The position numbers and the translations under genes were made by a program. From Candidatus Zhuqueibacterota bacterium (GTDB taxonomy: Bacteria > Zhuqueibacterota > Zhuqueibacteria > Residuimicrobiales > Oceaniaggregativiventaceae): a stretch of DNA of 64,000 bases. Each line of letters begins with the position of its first letter. Positions within the stretch are counted from its first letter, which is position 1. The notes under the pieces were generated by a model. It ran no database searches, was not told the origin of the DNA, and saw nothing but the letters and a program-made list of their open reading frames with translations. The DNA lies in NCBI GenBank assembly GCA_014728115.1, contig WJME01000139.1, forward strand, positions 1-64,000, given 5' to 3'. Positions 37,621 to 45,561 of this stretch are shown here, one piece after another.

Positions 37621-38799
37621 ATGAGGGATGCAGCCCTCTATATTCATGTGCCATTTTGCCGGCATAAATGTGTCTATTGCGATTTTTATTCGATTACGGA
37701 TCTGTTGTCTGTACCGCGTTTTTTATCATCCTTGATCCGTGAAATTGATCTCTATTCCAGAGATCCGTATTGGCAAGAGTCCGAGTTTTCAACAATTTTT
37801 TTGGGTGGTGGTACCCCATCGCTCTTTAAAGATAACCAATTTGTTACCCTGTCAAACGAACTCAAAAAGGGCTTCCATTTTGCTACTCTGGAATTCTCTT
37901 GTGAGTCCAACCCAAGTCATCTCGATGAAAGCCGTCTGAGCGCGATGAATCATGCCGGAATCAACCGGCTGATTATAGGGGCGCAATCATTTCATGCAAA
38001 CGAACTCGAATTCTTGCAACGAATCCATGGCCCCGGCCAAATTGAAACGTCTTTTACTCTGGCCAGAGAAAGAGGCTTTGACAATCTGGGGCTTGATTTG
38101 ATTTTCGCCATACCGTTTCAAACTCTCGATTCCTGGCAACACTCGCTTGTCCGTGCTGTTGAGCTATCACCAGAACACCTTTCTCTTTATGGACTCACTT
38201 TTGAACGCAATACGCCCCTGTTTAACATGGTGGAAAGCAAAGCCATAACTCCCTGCGATGAGGAACTCGAACGGGAAATGTATGGGTTCGCTTGCCAGTT
38301 TCTAAGGGAACAAGGTTATGAGCATTATGAGATCTCTAATTTCTGCAAGCCCGGATTTGAAGCGAAGCACAATATTAAATATTGGGATGGCTCTCCGTAT
38401 CTTGGTCTTGGGCCTTCAGCCCATTCTTTTTATGGTTCTGAAAGATCTTGGAATGTGTCGGATATCGATCGGTATTCGAATCTTGTCAATCAGGGAAAAA
38501 GAGCTGTAGAACAATCAGAGCGTCTCGACCTTCAACTCAAGGCCACAGAAATGGTTATGCTTGGGCTCAGGCAGAGAACAGGGATTGATTGTGTCCTCTG
38601 GGAGCAACTCGTGGGACAGTCATTGTTGCAGGATCCACATATACAAGAACTGGGCATCGATGAGGGAGGCGAGCCATTTGAGCCCTCTAAGAACAATGCT
38701 TTTTTGACCTACACCCATCAGAGATTGGCCTTGACCCGTCAGGGCCTGTTGATCTATGATTCCATTTGTGAACAAATCATCCAATACGGTGTGAAATGA
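37621..38799 (+). CDS. hemW: HemW-type radical SAM heme chaperone
   Basis: 392 residues. HemW proteins resemble oxygen-independent coproporphyrinogen III oxidase but act as heme-transfer chaperones. The radical SAM cysteines are Cys13, Cys17 and Cys20 in IHVPFCRHKCVYCDFYS. Further family motifs are FLGGGTPSLF, CESNPSHLDESRL, RLIIGAQSFHANELEFLQR, NLGLDLIFAIPFQT and HYEISNFCKPGFEAKHNIKY. The Cys of HemN located near the third cluster (CxxxCxxCxC) is absent, which favours HemW. It starts three bases after lepB and overlaps the next gene by four (ATGA). Confidence 0.93.
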   Translation: MRDAALYIHVPFCRHKCVYCDFYSITDLLSVPRFLSSLIREIDLYSRDPYWQESEFSTIFLGGGTPSLFKDNQFVTLSNELKKGFHFATLEFSCESNPSHLDESRLSAMNHAGINRLIIGAQSFHANELEFLQRIHGPGQIETSFTLARERGFDNLGLDLIFAIPFQTLDSWQHSLVRAVELSPEHLSLYGLTFERNTPLFNMVESKAITPCDEELEREMYGFACQFLREQGYEHYEISNFCKPGFEAKHNIKYWDGSPYLGLGPSAHSFYGSERSWNVSDIDRYSNLVNQGKRAVEQSERLDLQLKATEMVMLGLRQRTGIDCVLWEQLVGQSLLQDPHIQELGIDEGGEPFEPSKNNAFLTYTHQRLALTRQGLLIYDSICEQIIQYGVK

Positions 38800-39329
38800 A
38801 ATATTCTGAATGGATCGATTTATGCGAGCAACATTGGCAGAAATACCCTGCCATGCAAAACCAGGATCTCTACAAACTGATCTATCAGGGAGTGATGGGA
38901 TCAGAACATCTCGTTCAATACGGTTATGCTGCCCAACGACTCGAGCGGGAATGGCAACAGGTGGAAACGTTCCCCAGCGCTTACCTTTGGGAATCTGTCC
39001 ACCCGGCCGAGAGATGGGGAAGAGTCTATTTACACCCATTTAAGCAAGCCGGAGGAAATTGGCGGATGCTCCTGCAGGCTTTTATAGAGTCGAGTCAGCA
39101 AAAGGGTCATCTTGAAGAACTGGTGAACATCTGGGATGTTCTTCTATCAGAACCCCCTGCATGGCCCATCCCTTTTGAGGATCTTGAGAGGTGGATACAA
39201 AACATGAAACAGCAGGGATTCCCGGCACAACATCACTCACAACCCTATCGGGAACTCTATCGTCCCAGTTATCGCTTGCTGACGAGGAAAAATTTTGATC
39301 ATTTAGTCAAGGAGTTGCCAGATGGGTAA
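38796..39329 (+). CDS. Conserved hypothetical protein
   Basis: 177 residues, soluble, rich in Trp, Gln and Glu, with no signal peptide or membrane span. The most characteristic segment is NQDLYKLIYQGVMGSEHLV (about 22-40), followed by WESVHPAERWGRVYLHPFK and RELYRPSYRLLTRKNF at the C-terminus. I recall similar short proteins of unknown function in several phyla but no assigned activity. It is locked between hemW (ATGA overlap) and leuC (8-base overlap), so it is certainly translated. A link to either neighbour is not shown. Confidence 0.7.
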   Translation: MKYSEWIDLCEQHWQKYPAMQNQDLYKLIYQGVMGSEHLVQYGYAAQRLEREWQQVETFPSAYLWESVHPAERWGRVYLHPFKQAGGNWRMLLQAFIESSQQKGHLEELVNIWDVLLSEPPAWPIPFEDLERWIQNMKQQGFPAQHHSQPYRELYRPSYRLLTRKNFDHLVKELPDG

Positions 39330-40590
39330 AACCTTTGCGGAAAAGATTTTGTCAATCAAATCGGGCAAGGACGTTACAGCGGGTGAAATCGTTGAAATCC
39401 AACCCGATTTTGCCATGAGCCACGACAATACCGCAGCCATCTCAAAAACGTTTCTGGAACTCGGTGTCAAACACCTCGCTGATCCTGATCGGCATGTGAT
39501 TGTTTTGGATCATTGTGTTCCAGCTGCAAATGAAAAATTTGCTCAGAACCACAAAACTATTCGCGAATTTGTCAAGGAACAGGGCATCCGAAATTTTTAT
39601 GATATTCAACGAGGAATCTGTCACCAAGTGTTGTCGGAAGAGGGATTTGCCTTACCTGGCAAAGTTCTCGTTGGCAGTGATTCACATACCACGACCTATG
39701 GTGCATTTGGTTCATTTGCCACAGGTATCGGACGCAGTGAAATGGCTGTGATCATGGCCACAGGAAAGATCTGGCTGCGAGTACCAGAAACATTGAAAAT
39801 AGAGATCAATGGGGTTTTGCCAGCAGGGATTTCTGCCAAGGATGTAATGTTGTCTATCATGCAACGTCTTGGTGCTGACGGTGCATTGTATCAATCTGTC
39901 TGGTTCAGCGGTTCTGTGATAAACAATTTCAGCCTTGAAAGCCGTATGGTGCTGACGAATATGGCTGTGGAAATGGGGGCCAAAAACGGCTATATGGAAC
40001 CCGATGATAAGGTCCTTGCCTACCTGGAATCCCGGGCCCGGACAGATTTTAAGGTGGTTACCTCTGATCCTGATGTCGATATGGACGTGGTTGAAGTCAC
40101 GGTCGATAATCTTGAGCCTCAAATTGCCCTGCCGCATGCTGTCGATCATGTGGAATCCGTCTCCGCAGTCGAGGGAACTCATATAGATCAGATTTTTTTC
40201 GGGTCCTGCACCAATGCTCGATTGGAAGATTTTGCCATTGTTGCGCATGTGCTCAAAGGTAAACAAATATCACCGGAAACCCGGATGCTCGTCATTCCGG
40301 CTTCGCAACAGGTCTTTACCGAAGCTCTTAAAGCCGGATACATTGAGATCCTTTCCAACGCGGGTGCAGTGATCGGAAATACAGGTTGTGGACCTTGCAT
40401 GGGAAACCATCTGGGAGTATTGGCGCCCGGAGAACGGACATTGAGTACCTCTAATCGTAATTTCAAGGGACGTTTTGGCTGCAAAGAATCTGAAATATAT
40501 TTGTGCAGTCCATTGACCGCCGCAGCCAGCGCATTGACCGGAAAAATCACAGATTTTAGAACATTGGATCTGACAACACTACCTGTTTAA
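39322..40590 (+). CDS. leuC: 3-isopropylmalate dehydratase large subunit (LeuC/HacA type)
   Basis: 422 residues, the size of the two-subunit LeuC/HacA branch of aconitases. It isomerises 2- and 3-isopropylmalate, or homocitrate/homoisocitrate in related enzymes, with a 4Fe-4S cluster. Motifs: IQPDFAMSHDNTAAI, VLVGSDSHTTTYGAFGSFAT, FFGSCTNARLEDF with the first cluster Cys, and NTGCGPCMGNHLGVLAPGER with the other two. AAGGAG precedes the ATG. It pairs with leuD 17 bases downstream. leuA and leuB are not nearby, so the substrate (leucine versus another pathway) is not settled. Confidence 0.9.
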   Translation: MGKTFAEKILSIKSGKDVTAGEIVEIQPDFAMSHDNTAAISKTFLELGVKHLADPDRHVIVLDHCVPAANEKFAQNHKTIREFVKEQGIRNFYDIQRGICHQVLSEEGFALPGKVLVGSDSHTTTYGAFGSFATGIGRSEMAVIMATGKIWLRVPETLKIEINGVLPAGISAKDVMLSIMQRLGADGALYQSVWFSGSVINNFSLESRMVLTNMAVEMGAKNGYMEPDDKVLAYLESRARTDFKVVTSDPDVDMDVVEVTVDNLEPQIALPHAVDHVESVSAVEGTHIDQIFFGSCTNARLEDFAIVAHVLKGKQISPETRMLVIPASQQVFTEALKAGYIEILSNAGAVIGNTGCGPCMGNHLGVLAPGERTLSTSNRNFKGRFGCKESEIYLCSPLTAAASALTGKITDFRTLDLTTLPV

Positions 40591-40607
40591 TCAGAGAGGA
40601 GGATCTT

Positions 40608-41126
40608 GTGAATCTTATCTCAGGCCGGGTTTGGAAATATGGAAATGACATCAATACAGATGTCATTTTCCCGGGTAAATATACATATACCATCACTGAT
40701 CCCCAGGAAATGGCTGCCATAGCTCTCGAGGATCTGGATCCTGATTTTGCAAAGTCAGTGCGTCCGGGCGACATTGTCGTTGCGGGATCGAATTTTGGCT
40801 GCGGAAGTTCCCGTGAGCAAGCTGCATTTTGCTTGAAACATGCTCACGTCGGGGCCGTGGTTGCCGAGTCTTTCTCGCGTCTGTTTTTCAGAAATTGCAT
40901 CAATGCCGGGCTGCCTGCACTAACGCTGAAACAAACCAACGATTTTCAGTCCGGCGAAGAAATCAGCATCGACCTCCAAAATGGAAAAATATCCACTCAA
41001 CATGGACTCTACGCGTTTCCACCTTTACCGATAGAAATTGTCGCTATTTTCAATGATGGAGGATTGATCCCTCATGTACGGAAACAGCTCGATGCGCAAC
41101 AGAATGAGGTTGTGAAAAATGAATAA
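40608..41126 (+). CDS. leuD: 3-isopropylmalate dehydratase small subunit
   Basis: 172 residues; the swivel domain that completes the LeuC active site. WKYGNDINTDVIFPGKY and AGSNFGCGSSREQAAFCLKH are the family signatures, followed by AESFSRLFFRNCINAGLPAL. The start is GTG at 40608, with GAGGAGG directly upstream. Its stop overlaps the next gene by eight bases. Substrate is as uncertain as for the large subunit. Confidence 0.91.
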   Translation: MNLISGRVWKYGNDINTDVIFPGKYTYTITDPQEMAAIALEDLDPDFAKSVRPGDIVVAGSNFGCGSSREQAAFCLKHAHVGAVVAESFSRLFFRNCINAGLPALTLKQTNDFQSGEEISIDLQNGKISTQHGLYAFPPLPIEIVAIFNDGGLIPHVRKQLDAQQNEVVKNE

Positions 41127-41589
41127 ACAAGAATCATACAAGTGGGCTAGCAAGCGAATCAGAGCACAGGTTCAGCGCCACGTCGATATTGTCGCCACAT
41201 GCGCCAATACTACAGCTATTCTTAAAGAGTATTTCGAATTCTTTTGGGTCGGCTTTTATTTTTACAGAAACGAGCATTTGATTTTAGGTCCGTTTCAGGG
41301 TCCGCCTGCCTGTGTCAAGCTCACACTGGACAAGGGCGTCTGTGCACAGGCTGTCAAAGAGCGCAAGACGATCCTGGTTCCCAATGTCCATGACTTTCCG
41401 GGTCATGTTGCCTGTGACGAAAGATCCAACTCTGAGATCGTTATCCCGACCTTTGATAGTAACGGTCAAATCCGTGCTGTTCTGGATATCGACAGCATTC
41501 ATTTTGATTCTTTTGATGACACGGATCAAAACTATTTGGAACAAATATCAGGGCAATTGGCATCCATCTGGAATTGTGCATCAGAATAG
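41119..41589 (+). CDS. msrC: Free methionine-(R)-sulfoxide reductase (GAF domain)
   Basis: 156 residues, a single GAF domain of the fRMsr type, which reduces free methionine-R-sulfoxide in the cytoplasm. The three redox cysteines of the family are present: Cys65 in PPACVKL, Cys75 in KGVCAQA and Cys99 in HVACDERSNSEIVIP. FFWVGFYFYRNEHLILGPFQ and VLDIDSIHFDSFDDTDQ complete the signature. It overlaps leuD by eight bases and is followed by the Gfo/Idh gene after 12, so it is part of the same transcript. Confidence 0.9.
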   Translation: MNKQESYKWASKRIRAQVQRHVDIVATCANTTAILKEYFEFFWVGFYFYRNEHLILGPFQGPPACVKLTLDKGVCAQAVKERKTILVPNVHDFPGHVACDERSNSEIVIPTFDSNGQIRAVLDIDSIHFDSFDDTDQNYLEQISGQLASIWNCASE

Positions 41590-41601
41590 CGAGGAGGTAA
41601 T

Positions 41602-42594
41602 ATGAAAAGATTACGTGTAGGTATTATTGGCGTCGGAAAATTGGGCGGTTTTCATTGCAATGTGCTGTCGCAAATGCCGGATATCGATCTGGTAGGCATT
41701 GTGGATGTCGATATAAATATTGCAGAGCAGGCGGCCAAGTCCTATCACTGCCGCGCTTTTGACACCGTAGGGGATTTGTTAAATGAGGTCGATGCCGTTG
41801 GAGTGATTGTACCGACCATCGATCATTTCGATATCGCTTCCCAGGCGATAAAAGCTGGCAAAGCTGTTTTTATCGAAAAACCCATTGCAAGCACGATCCA
41901 GGAAGCGAAAGATCTTGTTGATCTTGCCAGGCAACACAAAGTCCTCCTTCAGGTCGGTCACATAGAAAGGTTTAATCCGGCGATAATGGCCCTGGAGGGC
42001 TATGATTTGGCTCCTATGTTTATCGAATCGCATCGACTCGCTCCTTTCGATCCCCGGGGAACTGATGTCGCGGTAGTCCTTGATCTCATGATTCATGATA
42101 TCGATATCGTACTGAGTCTGGTCGATAGTAACGTCCGTCGTATCGACGCCAATGGGGTAGCGGTGGTGTCGGATCAAATCGATATCGCAAACGCTCGTAT
42201 CCAGTTTGAAAACGGATGTGTCGCCAATGTGACAGCCAGCCGAATTTCTCAAAAAAAGATGCGCAAAATGAGACTTTTTCAGCGCGATTCTTATGTGTCT
42301 GTGGATTTTTTGCAAAAAAACACAGAGTTGTTTAAAATACAAAATCAGGAAAGCTCTGACGCCCCGAGTACGGTTATCCTGGGTCAGATTGAAAAGGGAA
42401 GTCAAAAGCGCCATATTATATATGAACGTCCAACAATTCCCGAAGAAAATGCCATGCAAACGGAGTGGAAGTATTTCAAAGATGCTATCGAAAACCATAA
42501 AGAGCCCTTTGTCAGTGGTCAAGATGGACTACGAGCTCTGGAGGTCGCCGTTCAAATCACCCAGAGCATTTCTGACCATTCTTTCCCGAAATGA
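41602..42594 (+). CDS. Gfo/Idh/MocA family oxidoreductase in the lipid A block
   Basis: 330 residues. The NAD-binding motif is VGIIGVGKLGGFH and the conserved Lys-Pro is in FIEKPIAST; the C-terminal domain has VGHIERFNPAI and DLMIHDIDIVLSLV. GAGGAGG precedes the ATG. Gfo/Idh genes next to lpxB recur in diverse bacteria; the characterised example, GnnA, oxidises UDP-GlcNAc at C3 as the first step to a diamino sugar lipid A. The matching aminotransferase GnnB is not in the window, so this role is only a suggestion. LpxB begins 15 bases downstream. Confidence 0.83.
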   Translation: MKRLRVGIIGVGKLGGFHCNVLSQMPDIDLVGIVDVDINIAEQAAKSYHCRAFDTVGDLLNEVDAVGVIVPTIDHFDIASQAIKAGKAVFIEKPIASTIQEAKDLVDLARQHKVLLQVGHIERFNPAIMALEGYDLAPMFIESHRLAPFDPRGTDVAVVLDLMIHDIDIVLSLVDSNVRRIDANGVAVVSDQIDIANARIQFENGCVANVTASRISQKKMRKMRLFQRDSYVSVDFLQKNTELFKIQNQESSDAPSTVILGQIEKGSQKRHIIYERPTIPEENAMQTEWKYFKDAIENHKEPFVSGQDGLRALEVAVQITQSISDHSFPK

Positions 42595-42609
42595 TAATAG
42601 GACTCTACC

Positions 42610-43740
42610 ATGTCGAAAAAGATCATGATCATTGCCGGAGAAGCGTCGGGGGATCACCATGGCGGTGCACTTGTCAGAGAATTAAATCATCAGCATGCCG
42701 GGTTGGAAATATTTGGGGTAGGCGGAGATTCTATGCAGAGTGCCGGAATGGAACTCTTTTATCATATCGATGATCTCGCCGTTATTGGGTTTGTAGAAAT
42801 TCTCAAACATTATTTTTATTTTCGACGCGTTTTTTATGATCTTCTTGCAAAGATCGAAACGCGAAAACCTGATTTAATAATTCTCATCGATTATCCCGGT
42901 TTTAATCTTCGTTTTGCGCGGCAGGCTAAAAAGCGCGGAGCGCAGATATTTTATTTTATCGCGCCCCAGGTATGGGCATGGGCCCGCGGAAGAGCAAAAA
43001 AGATGGCGCGTTATATCGATAGATTGGTGGTGTTTTTTGAATTTGAAACCGATTTTTTTAACCGCTATGGTCTGGATACCCATTTTGTCGGCCATCCTCT
43101 GTTGGATCAGTTGAACGTCAGCCTTGGCAAAGAACAGTTTTTCGAAAAATATCATTTTGCAGTTGACCAGCCTTTGCTTGTTCTTTTACCGGGAAGTCGA
43201 AAACAAGAGGTAAATGGATTGTTGCCAGCCATGCTACAGACCGCCAAATCGATACAGGAGGCCCATCAGGAGGTACAGGTTGCTGTTGGATTGGCGGATA
43301 CCATTCGTCCGGATAGCATACGCTCTATGCTTCCGTCGACACTTAAAGTGTCTGTGATCCAAAAAGAGACCTATGCACTCATGAAATATGGCTCTGCCGG
43401 GATGGTCGCTTCAGGCACAGCGACCCTGGAAACTGCATGCTGGAATATGCCCTTTGCCATTCTGTATCGAGTCGCTCCAATGACCTATTTTCTGGGCAAA
43501 CGTCTTGTTAAAATTCCTCACATTGGTCTGGCAAACGTGGTTGCCGGAGAGCGTGTCGCCAGAGAATTTATTCAGGACGATATTCGACTTGATCTTTTGG
43601 TTCCCCATATGGAGAAATTGCTTTTTGACCATAAAGTACGACAGCAGATCAAACGCCAATTATCTGCTGTCCGGGAAAAACTCGGCTCTCCGGGAGCTAT
43701 TGATCGAACCGCTCGCCTGGTTTGGGAATCTCTTTATTGA
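42610..43740 (+). CDS. lpxB: Lipid-A-disaccharide synthase
   Basis: 376 residues, GT19. It joins UDP-diacylglucosamine and lipid X to form the lipid A disaccharide at the inner membrane face. IIAGEASGDHHGGALVREL, FGVGGDSMQSAGMELFYHID, IDYPGFNLRFARQAKKRG, IAPQVWAWARGRAKKMARYI, VGHPLLDQL and LPGSRKQEV are all typical, as is ASGTATLETACWNMPFAILY. It is complete. Neighbours are the Gfo/Idh gene and a DUF374 acyltransferase. Confidence 0.96.
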   Translation: MSKKIMIIAGEASGDHHGGALVRELNHQHAGLEIFGVGGDSMQSAGMELFYHIDDLAVIGFVEILKHYFYFRRVFYDLLAKIETRKPDLIILIDYPGFNLRFARQAKKRGAQIFYFIAPQVWAWARGRAKKMARYIDRLVVFFEFETDFFNRYGLDTHFVGHPLLDQLNVSLGKEQFFEKYHFAVDQPLLVLLPGSRKQEVNGLLPAMLQTAKSIQEAHQEVQVAVGLADTIRPDSIRSMLPSTLKVSVIQKETYALMKYGSAGMVASGTATLETACWNMPFAILYRVAPMTYFLGKRLVKIPHIGLANVVAGERVAREFIQDDIRLDLLVPHMEKLLFDHKVRQQIKRQLSAVREKLGSPGAIDRTARLVWESLY

Positions 43741-43746
43741 GAATCT

Positions 43747-44442
43747 GTGATATTTAACACATTGAAAAAGATTATGAATCGATATCTTTCCAAAGAAATC
43801 AGAGCCAGAGTACTGTTTATATTGGCTGAAAAGCTGACCTGGCTGATTATCTTGCTCTTTGGCAAAACAGGACGTATTCAAATTAAGAATCGTAAAGTCT
43901 GGAATGAATTGGTTGCACGTCCGCACGGATTTATCATTGTGGCCTGGCATGGAAAAATGTTGTTACCGATTTATATCCATCGCAATCTCGGTATCGTGGC
44001 CATGGTGAGCGAACACCGAGATGGCGAAATGATCGCAAGGACCATAAAGCGACTGGGGTATGAAACCGTTCGCGGATCCAGTACACGGGGTGGAACAAAA
44101 GCCTTTCGCCAAATGTTGAAAGAACTGAAAAAAGGTAAAATCTGCACCATTTTACCAGATGGTCCCCGAGGCCCGCGGCATCATTTTAAGCTGGGAGCGA
44201 TCGTGATCGCACAGCGATCCGGTGTTCCCATTTTACCTATGACCTTTGCAGCAAAAAAGTCGATCCGTTTAAAATCCTGGGATCGATTTATGCTCTGGCT
44301 TCCCTTGTCTAAAGTACACTTTATTTATGGGTGTCCCATAACGATTCCCCGAGACTGTTCGGTCGAAGAACTTGAACAGTATCGTGTTAAAGTGGAGCAA
44401 ACCATGATTGAATTGGAGCAACGTGCGGAAAAGATTTTTTGA
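43747..44442 (+). CDS. DUF374 lysophospholipid acyltransferase family protein
   Basis: 231 residues. The GNAT-unrelated PlsC-like region has AWHGKMLLPIYI with a His-containing motif, then VSEHRDGEMIARTIKRLGYE, RGSSTRGGTKAFRQMLKELK and PDGPRGPRHHFKLGAIVIAQ. DUF374 proteins occur in lipid A and LPS loci and are thought to acylate a lipid A or lipid precursor, without firm biochemistry. The start is GTG at 43747, six bases after lpxB; ATG 43774 is an alternative. It overlaps lpxK, so the product is probably used at the same stage. Confidence 0.85.
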   Translation: MIFNTLKKIMNRYLSKEIRARVLFILAEKLTWLIILLFGKTGRIQIKNRKVWNELVARPHGFIIVAWHGKMLLPIYIHRNLGIVAMVSEHRDGEMIARTIKRLGYETVRGSSTRGGTKAFRQMLKELKKGKICTILPDGPRGPRHHFKLGAIVIAQRSGVPILPMTFAAKKSIRLKSWDRFMLWLPLSKVHFIYGCPITIPRDCSVEELEQYRVKVEQTMIELEQRAEKIF

Positions 44443-45451
44443 GCATAAATGGCCCGCAATCCTGGTGTGGCCCCTGGGTTTACTCTATTGCCTGTTTGCA
44501 CGAGGACGAAACTTGTTGTATGATATCGGGCTTTTCAGGCAGCACCGCTTGGATTGCAAGGTGATTTGTGTGGGAAATATCCTGGTTGGTGGAACCGGCA
44601 AAACACCGACAGTGCTCTATCTTGCACGCTGGCTCACATCCCAGGGAAAAAAAGTAGCCATTCTTAGCCGTGGATATGGAAGAACAACCTCGCATCGTAT
44701 AGTGGTCGCAGATGAAAATGGCATCCACGCTCAGGTCGATCAATGTGGTGATGAGCCATATTTGATGGCTCTGGAACTTAAAGGGGTGCCCATTGTTGTG
44801 GATCGCGACCGAGTTGCGGGAGGACGGTTTTTGGCGCAACATTCTAGTCCGGATATTATCCTGTTGGATGATGGTTTTCAGCACCGGCGGTTGGCTCATG
44901 ATTTTGATATCCTGACTTTTCAGCGTTCATCCATGTTTGGAAATGGCTTTTGTTTGCCAGCCGGGCCGCTACGCGAATCTAAAAAGAGGCTCGGTGGGGT
45001 GGATTTGCTTTGGTTTAATGGAACCGATAAACAAAAGAGTGATTTTCACGACTATTCATCTATTCCCAGAATCGATGCGTTTTATAAGGTCGAGGAGTTT
45101 GCAAGTAATCAGACCAGATATGGTGTTTCTAATGTAAAAAATCAAACAGCCGTCGCATTTTGTGGGCTCGGCCAACCAGAGAATTTTATTTCTACCTTGC
45201 AAACCCTCGAGATGAAAGTTTTAGATTACAAAGTTTTTAAGGATCATTATCAGTATAAAAACGATGATGTTGTCAACCTGGAAAAGTGGCGGAATGATAT
45301 AGGGGCAAAGTGGATCATCACGACTCAAAAAGATTGGGTGAAATTGCCTGTAGAGAACTTGCCAGAAAATTGGAGCTATCTCGCAATTTCTGTTCAGCCG
45401 ATAGACAAAAAACAGGCTGAAATGATATTAAAACAGGTGTTTAGTTTTTGA
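44423..45451 (+). CDS. lpxK: Tetraacyldisaccharide 4'-kinase
   Basis: 342 residues. It phosphorylates the 4' position of the lipid A precursor. The P-loop is ICVGNILVGGTGKTPTVLYL, with AILSRGYGR, DEPYLMALELKGVPIVVDRD, LLDDGFQHRRLAHDFDIL and the PAGPLRE segment. I chose GTG 44423, which has GGAG four bases upstream; TTG 44408 would add five residues. It overlaps the DUF374 gene. It is the last gene of the plus-strand run that begins at lepA; a promoter for the next gene follows. Confidence 0.93.
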   Translation: MRKRFFEHKWPAILVWPLGLLYCLFARGRNLLYDIGLFRQHRLDCKVICVGNILVGGTGKTPTVLYLARWLTSQGKKVAILSRGYGRTTSHRIVVADENGIHAQVDQCGDEPYLMALELKGVPIVVDRDRVAGGRFLAQHSSPDIILLDDGFQHRRLAHDFDILTFQRSSMFGNGFCLPAGPLRESKKRLGGVDLLWFNGTDKQKSDFHDYSSIPRIDAFYKVEEFASNQTRYGVSNVKNQTAVAFCGLGQPENFISTLQTLEMKVLDYKVFKDHYQYKNDDVVNLEKWRNDIGAKWIITTQKDWVKLPVENLPENWSYLAISVQPIDKKQAEMILKQVFSF

Positions 45452-45490
45452 ACAAATTGTCAAGGTGTCTCACATTAATACAAAAACTGC

Positions 45491-45519
45491 TTGATTATTT
45501 GGCAAATTATTAATAGAAT
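45491..45519 (+). promoter_or_regulatory. Sigma-70-type promoter for the NtrC-class regulator
   Basis: TTGATT (45491-45496) and TAGAAT (45514-45519) with a 17-base spacer, 43 bases before the proposed start codon. It separates the regulator from the lipid A operon. Confidence 0.5.
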
Positions 45520-45561
45520 TAACCAATTTAGGGTACGCCAAAATTAGATTTGGAGAATTCA

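Noticed and set aside
41779-42522. 247-codon open frame antisense to the Gfo/Idh gene
   Set aside because: The plus-strand protein has clear NAD-binding and EKP motifs; the antisense product is low in recognisable features.
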